NCBI GenBank assembly: GCA_017400135.1 | Contig: JAFPVJ010000017.1 | Location: forward strand, 96,118-160,117 | Reading direction: 5' to 3' | Length of the DNA stretch: 64,000 bases | DNA from: Bacteroidales bacterium | GTDB taxonomy: Bacteria; Bacteroidota; Bacteroidia; Bacteroidales; UBA932 | Shown here: in pieces, positions 52,742 through 61,300 of the stretch | How the letters are laid out: each line of letters begins with the position of its first letter | Position numbering within the stretch: the stretch's first letter is position 1 | Notes under the pieces: model-generated | The model's database searches: none | What the model was told of the DNA's origin: nothing | What the model saw: the letters and a program-made list of their open reading frames with translations, nothing else | Translations under genes and position numbers: made by a program

Positions 52742-54385
52742 ATGCTCACGAAAGAAAACGGACTCTATGTCGCTCACGGCCCCAACGGGCCGATCTCCAT
52801 CTGTGGTAAAATGGCCAACCGTCACGGCCTGGTCGCCGGTGCGACCGGTACGGGAAAAACAGTGACCCTGCAGGTGATTGCCGAGACCTTCTGCCAGGCC
52901 GGCGTACCCTGTTTCATGGCGGATATGAAAGGAGACCTGAGCGGTATCAGCCAGGTGGGTAAACTCTCCGGTTTCATCCAGAAGCGCCTGCCGGAGTTCG
53001 GCCTCGAGGAGCCCGAGTTCCAGAGCTGCCCGGTCCGTTTCTTCGATGTTTACGGCGAGCAGGGGCATCCGATGCGTTCCACGGTCTCCAACATGGGCCC
53101 GGACCTGCTGGCCCGTCTCCTGGAGCTGAACGAGACCCAGACCGGCGTGCTGCACATCGTTTTCAAGATTGCGGACGACAACGGCCTGCTGCTCATCGAC
53201 ATGAAGGACCTGCGGGCGATGCTCAATTTCGTCGGACAGAATTCCGCTGAATTCTCCCTCAAGTATGGCAATGTGGCTCCGGCTTCCATCGGCGCCATCC
53301 AGCGTGCGCTCCTGGCCCTGGAGGCCCAGGGGGCGGACAAGTTCTTCGGTGAGCCTTCCTTTGACATTTATGACCTGCTTCAGTGCGAAGGTGGCAAGGG
53401 CGTGATGAACGTCCTGGCTGCTGACAAGCTGATGCTCAAACCGAAGCTCTATTCCACCTTCCTACTCTGGCTGATGTCCGAGTTGTACAGTACGCTCCCG
53501 GAGGTCGGCGACCTGGAGCTGCCCAAGCTCATTTTCTTCTTCGATGAAGCGCACATGCTCTTCGAAGACACCTCCAAGGCCCTGGTTTCCAAGATCGAGC
53601 AGGTGATCCGACTCATCCGTTCGAAGGGCGTGGGCATCTATTTCGTCACCCAGAGTCCCACCGACATTCCAGAGAACATCCTCGGTCAGCTCGGCAACCG
53701 CGTCCAGCATGCGCTGCGCGCCTATACGCCCAAGGACCAGAAGGCCGTCAAGACCGCCGCGGAGACCTTCCGCGTCAATCCTTCCTTCGATACCTACGAG
53801 GCCATCCTGGGGCTGGAGACGGGCGAGGCCCTCGTTTCCTTCCTGGATGAGAAGGGCGCCCCTTCGATGGTGGAACGGGCCAAGATCCTCTTCCCGCTGA
53901 GCCAGATCGGCGCCATCACGGACGACCAGCGCGCCCTGATCATCAAGCAGTCCCGCCTGTGGGGCCGTTACGACAACCCCGTCGACCGTGAGAGCGCGTA
54001 TGAGATCCTGACGGCGGCAACGGAGGAAGCGGAACGTCAGAAGGCTGAAATCGCCGCCCAGGAAGAGGCCGCCAAGAAAGCGGCTGCCGAAGCGAAGGAG
54101 CAGGCGAAGGCGGAGAAGGAAGCCGCCAAGGCCGAACGGGAAGCCCAGAAGAAGGCGAAGAACAGTGTCGCCTCCAAGGTGCTGAAGTCCGTCATCACGG
54201 CCGTGACCGGCGTAGTCGCCGCCTCCGTTGCTGACACGGTCTCCGGCAAGGTGACCGGTACGAAAAAGAAATCCACCAGCAAGACCTCCACGGCCAAGAA
54301 GGCGGTCCAGAAGGCCACCAAGTCGGCCACGAATACCATCACCCGGGAAATCACCCGGAGCATCCTGGGCAACCTGATCAAGTAG
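52742..54385 (+). CDS. HerA-like (DUF853/YjgR-type) ATPase
   Basis: 547 aa FtsK/HerA-superfamily ATPase. Walker A is GATGTGKTV near residue 37; Walker B region is LIFFFDEAHMLF; YFVTQSPTDIPENILGQLGNR is the typical sensor and Arg-finger region. After about residue 420 the chain becomes a Lys/Ala/Glu-rich helix and a basic tail (KKKSTSKTSTAKKAVQKATK), which could bind nucleic acid. There is no NurA nuclease or Sir2 partner next to it, so a defence role is not supported. Role of the DUF853 branch is unknown. Followed six bases later by the dicarboxylate symporter gene. Confidence 0.86.
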   Translation: MLTKENGLYVAHGPNGPISICGKMANRHGLVAGATGTGKTVTLQVIAETFCQAGVPCFMADMKGDLSGISQVGKLSGFIQKRLPEFGLEEPEFQSCPVRFFDVYGEQGHPMRSTVSNMGPDLLARLLELNETQTGVLHIVFKIADDNGLLLIDMKDLRAMLNFVGQNSAEFSLKYGNVAPASIGAIQRALLALEAQGADKFFGEPSFDIYDLLQCEGGKGVMNVLAADKLMLKPKLYSTFLLWLMSELYSTLPEVGDLELPKLIFFFDEAHMLFEDTSKALVSKIEQVIRLIRSKGVGIYFVTQSPTDIPENILGQLGNRVQHALRAYTPKDQKAVKTAAETFRVNPSFDTYEAILGLETGEALVSFLDEKGAPSMVERAKILFPLSQIGAITDDQRALIIKQSRLWGRYDNPVDRESAYEILTAATEEAERQKAEIAAQEEAAKKAAAEAKEQAKAEKEAAKAEREAQKKAKNSVASKVLKSVITAVTGVVAASVADTVSGKVTGTKKKSTSKTSTAKKAVQKATKSATNTITREITRSILGNLIK

Positions 54386-54391
54386 TCCGCC

Positions 54392-55570
54392 ATGAAGCAG
54401 ATCAAGCTCGGCCTTCTGCCGAAAATCCTGATCGCCATTGCGGCCGGCATCCTGTGCTCCCTGTTCTTCCCGACTTGGGCGGTGCGGATCTTCCTGACCT
54501 TCAATTCGATTTTCGGCAATTTCCTCGGGATGTTCATCCCGCTGCTGATCATCGGACTGATCGCTCCGGCCATCGCCGACCTGGGCAGAGGGGCCGGCAA
54601 ACTGCTGCTGATCACGATCGCGATCGCCTATCTGTCTACGATCCTGGCCGGATTCTTCTCCTATTTCACCTGCCGGGCGACCTATCCCTCTCTGCTGGGG
54701 GATTCGGTGAAGGCACTGGGCGAAATGGACATGTCGGGCAGCCTCAAGCCCTACTTCACCATCGAGATGCCGGCCTTCATCAGCGTGACCACGGCGCTCG
54801 TCTTCGCCTTCCTGATCGGACTGGGCCTGGCCCTGATTCCCGGCAAGGCATTCAATAACGTGATGCACGATTTCCGGGAGGTGATCGAGGTGGTGATTGC
54901 CAAGTTCATCATTCCCATCCTGCCGATCTACATTTTCGGCATTTTCCTGCAGTTGGGCGCCGAGGGCAACGTCGGCCCCGTGCTGGGGACTTTCGCCAAG
55001 ATCATCATCATCATTATCGTGATGCATGTGACCGTGCTCGTGCTGCAGTTCCTGATCGCCGGCGCCATTGCGCACAAGAATCCCTTCCGTTCCCTGGTGA
55101 CAATGCTTTCCGCATACGTGACGGCGCTGGGAACGCAATCGTCCGCAGCGACAATTCCCGTGACGCTGGCTTCCGCCAAGAAGAACGGCGTCAGCGAGCC
55201 TGTGGCGGACTTTGTCATTCCGCTTTGCGCCACGATCCACATGCCTTGCAGCATCCTGAAGATTACGGCCTGCGCATACGCGATTTCGCTCGGGATGGGC
55301 CTGGCGACGGATCCGGGGCTTTATATCGGGTTCGTGATGATGCTGGCGATCACGATGGTCGCGGCCCCCGGCGTACCCGGCGGCGCGATCATGGCCTCCC
55401 TGGGCCTGCTATCTTCCATGCTGGGTTTCGATACCAACATGCAGGGACTGATGATTGCCCTGTACATCGCGATGGACAGCTTCGGTACGGCCGGCAATGT
55501 GACCGGTGACGGTGCGATTGCGCTGATTATGGATAAAATAGCTTCCCATCATAAACATGACAAACAGTGA
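54392..55570 (+). CDS. Dicarboxylate/amino acid:cation symporter (DAACS)
   Basis: 392 aa inner-membrane transporter of the glutamate/serine/dicarboxylate family with about eight helices and two hairpins. Seen are the serine-rich hairpin LGTQSSAATIPVTL, the following IPLCATIHMPCSI helix, and the second hairpin AAPGVPGGAIMASLG. Substrate not predictable; glutamate, aspartate, serine and C4 acids are candidates. It overlaps the AraM-like gene by 14 bases. Confidence 0.9.
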   Translation: MKQIKLGLLPKILIAIAAGILCSLFFPTWAVRIFLTFNSIFGNFLGMFIPLLIIGLIAPAIADLGRGAGKLLLITIAIAYLSTILAGFFSYFTCRATYPSLLGDSVKALGEMDMSGSLKPYFTIEMPAFISVTTALVFAFLIGLGLALIPGKAFNNVMHDFREVIEVVIAKFIIPILPIYIFGIFLQLGAEGNVGPVLGTFAKIIIIIIVMHVTVLVLQFLIAGAIAHKNPFRSLVTMLSAYVTALGTQSSAATIPVTLASAKKNGVSEPVADFVIPLCATIHMPCSILKITACAYAISLGMGLATDPGLYIGFVMMLAITMVAAPGVPGGAIMASLGLLSSMLGFDTNMQGLMIALYIAMDSFGTAGNVTGDGAIALIMDKIASHHKHDKQ

Positions 55571-56918
55571 ATTGAGAATCAAGCGGGCCCTGGAGCTCGC
55601 CCAGGATACGAAAGTGTTCGAGATGGGGGAGGGCTACCTCTCCCGCGTCCCGGCCGTCTTTGAGCAGTTGTTCCCCGGCCGCATGGCCCTCGTCGTGGCG
55701 GATGTGAATACCTGGCGGGTCGCTGGTGCTGAGGTGTACGCGTGGCTGCAGGACGACGGCATCGAGACCGGCGTGTTCCTCATTCCCGACCGGGAGTTCC
55801 ACGCCGAATGGAAGTATGTCGAAATGGTGGAGGCAGCGGTGAAGGGCTCCGGAGCCGTGGCCGTCGCGGTCGGATCCGGCGTGATCAACGACCTTTGCAA
55901 ACTGTCCTCCGCGCATTTGGGACAGTCTTATATCTGCGTGCCTACCGCGGCATCCGTGGACGGCTACTCTTCCTTCGGGGCATCCATTTCATACGAGGGC
56001 GTGAAGCAGACATTCGACTGTCCTGCGCCGGTCGCGATCGTCGCCGACATCAGCGTGATCGCCGATGCGCCCAAGGAAATGACGGCCGCCGGCTATGCCG
56101 ACCTGGCCGCCAAGATCCCTGCCGGCGCGGAATGGATGATCGCCGATCTGTTCGGGACCGAGCCCATCATTCCCGAGGCCTGGCACGTGCTGCAGGACGT
56201 CCTGGATGAGATGCTGTCCGATCCGGAAGGCGTCGCCGCCGGCAAGCCGGAAGCCATCGCGGCCCTGTTCGAGGGCCTGACCCTCAGCGGTTTCGCGATG
56301 CAGGCCGCCCGCTCCAGCCGTCCCGCTTCCTGCACGGACCACCTGTTCAGCCACTATCTGGACATGACGCACCATCAGTTCCGAGGCAAGTTGCAGTCGC
56401 ACGGTTTCCAGGTGGCGGTCGGGACGCTGACGATGTGCGCGTTCTTCGATGCGTTCTGCAAGCTGGACCTGACGCAGTTGGACGTTGATGCCTGCGTGGC
56501 TGCCTGGCCGACGCTGGAGCAGGAGCAGGCGCGGGCGCTGAAGGTATTCGAGGGTTTCGTGGACCCGAAACTGGGTTACAATGTCATCACGCAGAAATAT
56601 CAGGGGGCGGAGGACGTGCGTAGGGAGTTGGAGGCTGTCAAGGCCCGCTGGCCCGAACTGCGCGACGCCTATCGTGCCCAGGTCTATCCCTTTGCCAAGA
56701 TGCAGCGTCTCTTCGAGATCGTGGGCGCTCCGTCCGATCCTTCGCACATCGGCGTAACGCGCGCTCAGCTCAAGGCGATGGTCCCCAAGACGCAGCTGAT
56801 GCGCTGGCGGATCAACCTGCTGGACCTCGCCAAGCGCGCCCGCATTTACGACGAACTGGTGGAAGCGGTGTTCGGCCCCGGCGGGGCCTGGGACCTTTCT
56901 GAAGAACAAGAGTTTTAA
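55557..56918 (+). CDS. AraM/EgsA-type sn-glycerol-1-phosphate dehydrogenase-like protein
   Basis: 453 aa metal-dependent dehydrogenase of the AraM/G1PDH group, which reduces dihydroxyacetone phosphate to glycerol-1-phosphate. NAD region: AVAVGSGVINDLCKLSS and VPTAASVDGYSS. Metal ligands fit GYADLAAK (Asp182), SCTDHLFSHY (His) and LQSHGFQVAVGT (His). In B. subtilis AraM lies in the arabinose operon; here the next gene is L-rhamnose isomerase, so a link with deoxysugar breakdown is plausible. Overlaps the symporter gene by 14 bases. Confidence 0.84.
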   Translation: MTNSELRIKRALELAQDTKVFEMGEGYLSRVPAVFEQLFPGRMALVVADVNTWRVAGAEVYAWLQDDGIETGVFLIPDREFHAEWKYVEMVEAAVKGSGAVAVAVGSGVINDLCKLSSAHLGQSYICVPTAASVDGYSSFGASISYEGVKQTFDCPAPVAIVADISVIADAPKEMTAAGYADLAAKIPAGAEWMIADLFGTEPIIPEAWHVLQDVLDEMLSDPEGVAAGKPEAIAALFEGLTLSGFAMQAARSSRPASCTDHLFSHYLDMTHHQFRGKLQSHGFQVAVGTLTMCAFFDAFCKLDLTQLDVDACVAAWPTLEQEQARALKVFEGFVDPKLGYNVITQKYQGAEDVRRELEAVKARWPELRDAYRAQVYPFAKMQRLFEIVGAPSDPSHIGVTRAQLKAMVPKTQLMRWRINLLDLAKRARIYDELVEAVFGPGGAWDLSEEQEF

Positions 56919-56945
56919 TGATACATAACTAATACACAATCATTT

Positions 56946-58196
56946 ATGAAAGATCAATTTGTACTGAAGGCTTACGAGATTGCCAAGGAACGCTATGCCG
57001 CGCTCGGCGTTGATACCGAGAAGGTACTGGCACAGCTCCAGGACTTCCACCTGTCCCTGCATTGCTGGCAGGCGGATGACGTGACGGGCTTCGAGAGCGC
57101 CGGCGACCTGACCGGCGGCATCCAGGCGACCGGCAACTATCCGGGCAAGGCCCGCAACATGAAGGAGCTCCGCGCCGACATCCTGAAGGCCAAGAGCCTG
57201 ATCCCGGGCAACCACCGTCTCAACCTGCATGAGATCTATGGCGACTTCCAGGGCGAGAAGGTCGACCGCGACCAGGTCGAGCCGCGCCATTTCGCCAGCT
57301 GGATCGAGTGGGGCAAGGAGAATGACACCAAGCTCGACTTCAACTCGACCTCTTTCTCCCATCCCAAGAGCGGCAACCTGTCTCTGGCCAACCCGGACAA
57401 GGGCATCCGCGATTTCTGGATCGAGCACACCAAGCGCTGCCGCGCCATCGCCGAGGAAATGGGCAAGGCCCAGGGCGATCCCTGTATCATGAACCTCTGG
57501 GTGCATGACGGCTGCAAGGACGTGTCCGTCAAGCATTATCTCTATCGTTCGCTGCTGAAGGATTCCCTGGACCAGATCTTCAAGAAGAAATACAGCAACA
57601 TGAAGGACTGCATCGAGGGCAAGCTCTTCGGCATCGGCCTGGAGTCTTTCACCGTCGGTTCACACGACTTCTACACCGCATACGCGGCCGCCAACGGCAA
57701 GATTCCGACGATCGACACCGGCCACTATCATCCGACCGAGAGTCCGGCCGACAAGGTGTCCGCTCTGCTCAATTTCGTGCCTGAACTGATGCTGCACGTC
57801 AGCCGTCCGATCCGCTGGGATTCCGACCACGTGACGATCATGGACGATCCTACCCTGGATCTCTTCTTCGAAATCGTCCGCGCCGACGCCCTGGAGCGCG
57901 TGCATTACGGCCTCGACTATTTCGATGGTGCCATCAACCGCATCGGAGCCTACGTGATCGGTTCCCGTGCTGCGCAGAAGTGCATGCTGCGCGCTCTGCT
58001 GGAGCCGCGCGACCTCATCGGCAAGTATGAGCTGGAGGGCAAGACCTTCCAGGTGCTGGCCCTCTTCGAGGAAGGTAAGGTCATGCCTTGGAACGCCGTC
58101 TGGGATATGTTCTGCCTGAAGAACAACGTTCCTGTCGGAGATGGCTTCATCCCCGAAATCGAAAAGTACGAGCGTCAGGTGCTGTCGAAGCGCTAG
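56946..58196 (+). CDS. rhaA: L-rhamnose isomerase
   Basis: 416 aa enzyme, near the E. coli length of 419. It converts L-rhamnose to L-rhamnulose with a divalent metal. Strongly family-like stretches include LSLHCWQADDVTGFE, NLHEIYGDF, DFNSTSFSHPKS and IDTGHYHPTESPADKVSALL, and WDSDHVTIMDD with metal-site residues. RhaB, RhaD and RhaT are not in the window; the only neighbours are the AraM-like gene (27 bases upstream) and a convergent hydrolase overlapping by four bases. Confidence 0.96.
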   Translation: MKDQFVLKAYEIAKERYAALGVDTEKVLAQLQDFHLSLHCWQADDVTGFESAGDLTGGIQATGNYPGKARNMKELRADILKAKSLIPGNHRLNLHEIYGDFQGEKVDRDQVEPRHFASWIEWGKENDTKLDFNSTSFSHPKSGNLSLANPDKGIRDFWIEHTKRCRAIAEEMGKAQGDPCIMNLWVHDGCKDVSVKHYLYRSLLKDSLDQIFKKKYSNMKDCIEGKLFGIGLESFTVGSHDFYTAYAAANGKIPTIDTGHYHPTESPADKVSALLNFVPELMLHVSRPIRWDSDHVTIMDDPTLDLFFEIVRADALERVHYGLDYFDGAINRIGAYVIGSRAAQKCMLRALLEPRDLIGKYELEGKTFQVLALFEEGKVMPWNAVWDMFCLKNNVPVGDGFIPEIEKYERQVLSKR

Positions 58197-59023
58197 AGGC
58201 GCTGGAGAATCGCAGGAATGAGGAGCGCCTTGAGGTGCTCCTCTTCCATGAAATGGGTGCCGTCGTAGAGGGTCCAGGTGTCGGGCCCGAAGCGGCGGCG
58301 CCAGTCTTTGAGGGAGACGATGCCGGTGCGGCGGTAGTGGTCGCGGCGGCCGAAAAAGGCGTGGATAGGAGCCGGGGCGCCCTGGCCCCGAAGCTGCGAA
58401 GACTTGGACCCTTCGGGGAATGCACCTTCAGGGCCAGGGTGCCCCGGCTCTGAAGGGCGCACGAGACTTGCTGCTGCGAGGGCTGTGGCGCGGTGCGGAC
58501 CCCAGGCAGCCATGTTCTCGGGAGTGAAATCGAGGAACTGGCGGCGGCCTTCCCGCGCTTTGTACCAGTGGTTCATCAATCGGTGGAACCAGCGGAGGCG
58601 GACCAGGCCGCGGATGCGGTGGAAGAAGACCGGCCCGTTCAGGGCGGGGGAGACCAGCAGCAGCGGAAATGCCGGAAGGGCATTCGATGCCGACGGGGGC
58701 GCCACGGTTTGCGGGTGCATTCCCCCGGAGGGGTCAAAGTCTCTGCACCCGTGAACCGTGGTGGCTCCGTCGGCCCAGGAACTGCGCCGTGCCAGCAGCG
58801 CCAGGGCGTGGACCGAACCCAGGGATTCGCCGATCACCAGGTCCGGCCGGAGTTCGTCGTACCAGGCGTCGATCTGTGCCGCGGCGCGGTCAGGGTTGAA
58901 ATCGTACGTGCGCACGACAACCCGCACATCCGGGCGATGTTTCCCGAACCATTCGTCCAGGATCGAAGGGATGCGGCTGTCCTCGCCGCCGCCCATGCCG
59001 TGGATATACAGGATCGTCTTCAT
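58193..59023 (-). CDS. Alpha/beta hydrolase carrying two palindromic in-frame insertions
   Basis: 276 aa serine hydrolase. Triad candidates are Ser68 in GESLGS, Asp228 in FFGRRDHY and His257 in DGTHF; oxyanion-side start YIHGMGG. Without residues 84-112 and 192-218 the protein would be about 220 aa, usual for small esterases. Those two stretches are encoded by inverted-repeat DNA (58689-58774 and 58370-58449) and are Gly/Pro/Ser-rich. The first lies after the nucleophile helix and the second just before the strand with the acid residue, both likely surface loops, so function may survive. Three bases after the CDF transporter gene. Substrate unknown. Confidence 0.8.
   Translation of the reverse strand: MKTILYIHGMGGGEDSRIPSILDEWFGKHRPDVRVVVRTYDFNPDRAAAQIDAWYDELRPDLVIGESLGSVHALALLARRSSWADGATTVHGCRDFDPSGGMHPQTVAPPSASNALPAFPLLLVSPALNGPVFFHRIRGLVRLRWFHRLMNHWYKAREGRRQFLDFTPENMAAWGPHRATALAAASLVRPSEPGHPGPEGAFPEGSKSSQLRGQGAPAPIHAFFGRRDHYRRTGIVSLKDWRRRFGPDTWTLYDGTHFMEEEHLKALLIPAILQRL
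58370..58449 (-). repeat. Palindromic element copy B, in frame in hydrolase gene
   Basis: Arms 58370-58388 and 58431-58449 (19 bases, one mismatch) flank a 42-base loop. The loop core on the minus strand (58426-58395) starts GGTGCATTCCCC and ends GCA. Nested CCCCGAAG / CTTCGGGG (58386-58393 / 58411-58418) allows an alternative stem. It encodes hydrolase residues about 192-218. Confidence 0.82.
58689..58774 (+). repeat. Palindromic element copy A, in frame in hydrolase gene
   Basis: Arms 58689-58719 and 58744-58774 (31 bases, 26 pairing) surround a 24-base apical loop. The core on the plus strand (58714-58747) matches the minus-strand core of copy B at 28 of 32 aligned bases with two one-base gaps. 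It encodes hydrolase residues about 84-112 from the antisense side. Confidence 0.82.
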
Positions 59024-59026
59024 GGC

Positions 59027-59944
59027 CTAGCAGCACTCGTGCTCTTCGCAGGGGGAGTCCGGCGTCTCGACCTCCAGGGTGCAGTGGCCGATGCCGTGGT
59101 CCTTCAGTTTCTTCTTCAAGGCTGGCACCGTATCCGGCATGGCGGCCAGGTCCTCCAGCACCACATGGGCCGTCAGGGCCACTTCGGTCGTGCTGATGGG
59201 CCAGATGTGCAGATGATGGACGTCCGACACGCCTTCCATTTCCATCATTTCTTCCACGATGTGGTCCGGGTCGATCGATTCCGGGACTGCGTCGATGCTG
59301 AGGCGCAGGCTCTCGGAAAGCAGTTTCCAGGTCGAGATCAGGATGACGATGGCGATGAGGATGCCGATGACCGGGTCGATCCAGTTCATGCCGGTCCAGG
59401 AGATGACAAGACCGGAAACGACGACGCCGGCCGAGACCAGGGTGTCGGCCAGCATGTGCAGGAAGGCGCCGCGCGTGTTGACGTCGTGGGCCTGCTGGCG
59501 CATCAGCAGCCAGGCGGTGAAACCGTTGACCAGGATGCCGATGCCGGCGGTCCAGCTGATGGCGTTGCCGTTGAGTTCAATCGAAGAAACATCCATCAGC
59601 TTGTGGATGCTCTCGACGAGGATGACGCCGACGGCGACCAGCAGGATGATGGCGTTGAGCAGGGAGATCAGGACCGAACTCTTGCGGTAGCCGTATGTGA
59701 AGCGCTTGGTCGCGTGACTGGTGGACAGGCGGAAAGCGACCAGGGCCAGCAGGAGGCTGAATACGTCGCTGAGGTTGTGCCCGGCGTCGGACAGGAGCCC
59801 GAGGGAACCGGACCAGATACCCACCCCCGTTTCTACCAGGACGAAGGCCAGGTTGAGAATGATGGAGAGGATGAAGACTCCGTTCAGGGAGGCCAGCTGC
59901 TCCGTATGATGGTGGTGATGCTCGTGGCTATGTGTATGTGCCAT
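59027..59944 (-). CDS. CDF-family divalent cation efflux transporter
   Basis: 305 aa cation diffusion facilitator with six helices and a C-terminal ferredoxin-like domain. The N terminus is His-rich (AHTHSHEHHHHHTEQ). Metal-site helices: SLGLLSDAGHNLSDV (His and two Asp) and FLHMLADTLVSAGVV (second His/Asp pair). The C terminus ends CEEHECC, a further metal-binding tail. Zn2+ is the likely substrate from the HxxxD pattern. Own promoter upstream; the hydrolase gene follows by three bases on the same transcript. Confidence 0.92.
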   Translation of the reverse strand: MAHTHSHEHHHHHTEQLASLNGVFILSIILNLAFVLVETGVGIWSGSLGLLSDAGHNLSDVFSLLLALVAFRLSTSHATKRFTYGYRKSSVLISLLNAIILLVAVGVILVESIHKLMDVSSIELNGNAISWTAGIGILVNGFTAWLLMRQQAHDVNTRGAFLHMLADTLVSAGVVVSGLVISWTGMNWIDPVIGILIAIVILISTWKLLSESLRLSIDAVPESIDPDHIVEEMMEMEGVSDVHHLHIWPISTTEVALTAHVVLEDLAAMPDTVPALKKKLKDHGIGHCTLEVETPDSPCEEHECC

Positions 59945-59971
59945 AGTGATCTGAATCTGTGTTTAGCGGGG

Positions 59972-59979
59972 CAAAGTTA
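59972..59979 (-). promoter_or_regulatory. Promoter -7 box of the CDF transporter gene
   Basis: Minus-strand TAACTTTG, full match, 27 bases before the ATG. No metal-regulator operator could be recognised. Confidence 0.6.
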
Positions 59980-60057
59980 GAGTTCCGTCCTCTCCGTGTC
60001 AATCGCCAATTGTTGTGATTTTGTCCCGTTTTGTTCAAAGATAGGTAAAAATTTACC

Positions 60058-60065
60058 TATATTTG
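60058..60065 (+). promoter_or_regulatory. Promoter -7 box of lipoprotein gene
   Basis: TATATTTG, full match, ending five bases before ATG 60071; another in-frame ATG is at 60092. Confidence 0.6.
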
Positions 60066-60070
60066 TATCC

Positions 60071-61300
60071 ATGCAAGGAACTTTCACCCGCATGACGGTT
60101 CTCGTCGTGTTTCTTACGCTGCTGGCCGGATGCAAGATGCATCAGACGGCTCCCCGGCCCACCATCCCGCTGGTAGAGCGGATCATCAACGACCTGCAGA
60201 GCCCCGAGCACAGGATGCTCTCTTCTTTCGACGCCGCCGACCCCCACGGGGACATCGTTCTGCTGGATTCGCCCGAGCGCTGCTTCAATTTGAGCGAGCG
60301 TTTCGTCACTTGTGACGACAGGGACAACGTCGATGGCCTGCGCACTCCGGATCAACTCCCGGATTTCGCCGGTGAGCGCATCACTTCCATTCTCGACATC
60401 GTCTATACGCCCTACGATCGTTTCGTCGCGGCGGGCAACGACGATGCGCTGCGGGAGGTCACGGCGCGCGCCGCGCTGGCTGCGATGGATACGGTATGCA
60501 GCCTGGGCCCTTTCGACCATGAAAAGCGATCCCGCAAGCCCTCGGCCAAACTGCTGGTGATTACCTCGCCTTTCATGGCGGCCCATGGAGGCTTCGACGT
60601 GGACACCCTGTTCCTGTCGACGGCCGGCTCCGTCCCTGTCCTTTCCGGCCCCGAAGTGATGATGGCCCGTGTGATGGATGCGCGCGAGGGAGCCTCCAAC
60701 ATCGGTATTCTTTCCGACAGTGCCTCCGTTCATTCCGGCGTCTATCAGACTGTCTTCAAAGAACTCTGCAGGAAGCGGGGTGACACTTATTCGACCCTCT
60801 CCACCTTTGCCGTGCCGGGTGAGGTTGCATCCGACTCCCTGGCACTTTCTGCCGCAGATATGACCGCCGACGCTTTCAAGCAGATCCTCGACCAGTATTC
60901 CAGGTCCGGCCGGTCTACCGCCCTGAACGCCATCGTGGTCGATGATTACAGTTTCCCCATAGACAGCTTGCGCTCTTCCTATCAGAGTATCTTGAGCCAC
61001 CCTTCCGAGGAGAATGCTTTTTACCGGAAGATGTTGGCCAAGGATTTCGAGTTTATCGACGGCGCGCAGGCCGTGACCGAGGCCTGTTACCGCTATCTGC
61101 GTGAGAAAAACCTGTTCACGCACAACATCGCTTATCCTGTCGCGTCGGCTTTCATCACTTCTCCCGAGGCGAAGGGCTATATGCTGACGGATTTCGATGT
61201 CAATACGTTGCCGGCTGAAAGTATTGACCGTCTGCAGGACGTCGCTCCCACAACCTACAAGATGTATGTACAAGATCAGTATCACGCCCGAGGAAATTGA
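60071..61300 (+). CDS. Lipoprotein of unknown function
   Basis: 409 aa lipoprotein with lipobox LLAGCKM. No family recognised. The body alternates hydrophobic strands with helices (LLVITSPFMAAHGGFDVDTL; NAIVVDDYSFPIDSL), which looks like a periplasmic Rossmann-type fold similar to two-domain binding proteins, but this is only an impression from pattern. Start ATG 60071 gives a positively charged n-region (Arg); ATG 60092 would leave almost none. The 3' end overlaps the exonuclease gene by 35 bases. Confidence 0.72.
   Translation: MQGTFTRMTVLVVFLTLLAGCKMHQTAPRPTIPLVERIINDLQSPEHRMLSSFDAADPHGDIVLLDSPERCFNLSERFVTCDDRDNVDGLRTPDQLPDFAGERITSILDIVYTPYDRFVAAGNDDALREVTARAALAAMDTVCSLGPFDHEKRSRKPSAKLLVITSPFMAAHGGFDVDTLFLSTAGSVPVLSGPEVMMARVMDAREGASNIGILSDSASVHSGVYQTVFKELCRKRGDTYSTLSTFAVPGEVASDSLALSAADMTADAFKQILDQYSRSGRSTALNAIVVDDYSFPIDSLRSSYQSILSHPSEENAFYRKMLAKDFEFIDGAQAVTEACYRYLREKNLFTHNIAYPVASAFITSPEAKGYMLTDFDVNTLPAESIDRLQDVAPTTYKMYVQDQYHARGN

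Noticed and set aside
52742-55570. HerA-like ATPase as part of a defence island
   Set aside because: No NurA, Sir2, nuclease or other defence gene lies nearby; neighbours are a symporter and a hypothetical protein, and the sequence fits the housekeeping DUF853 branch.
58193-59023. Hydrolase gene as a pseudogene
   Set aside because: Despite two insertions the frame is open throughout and the Ser, Asp and His candidates are kept.
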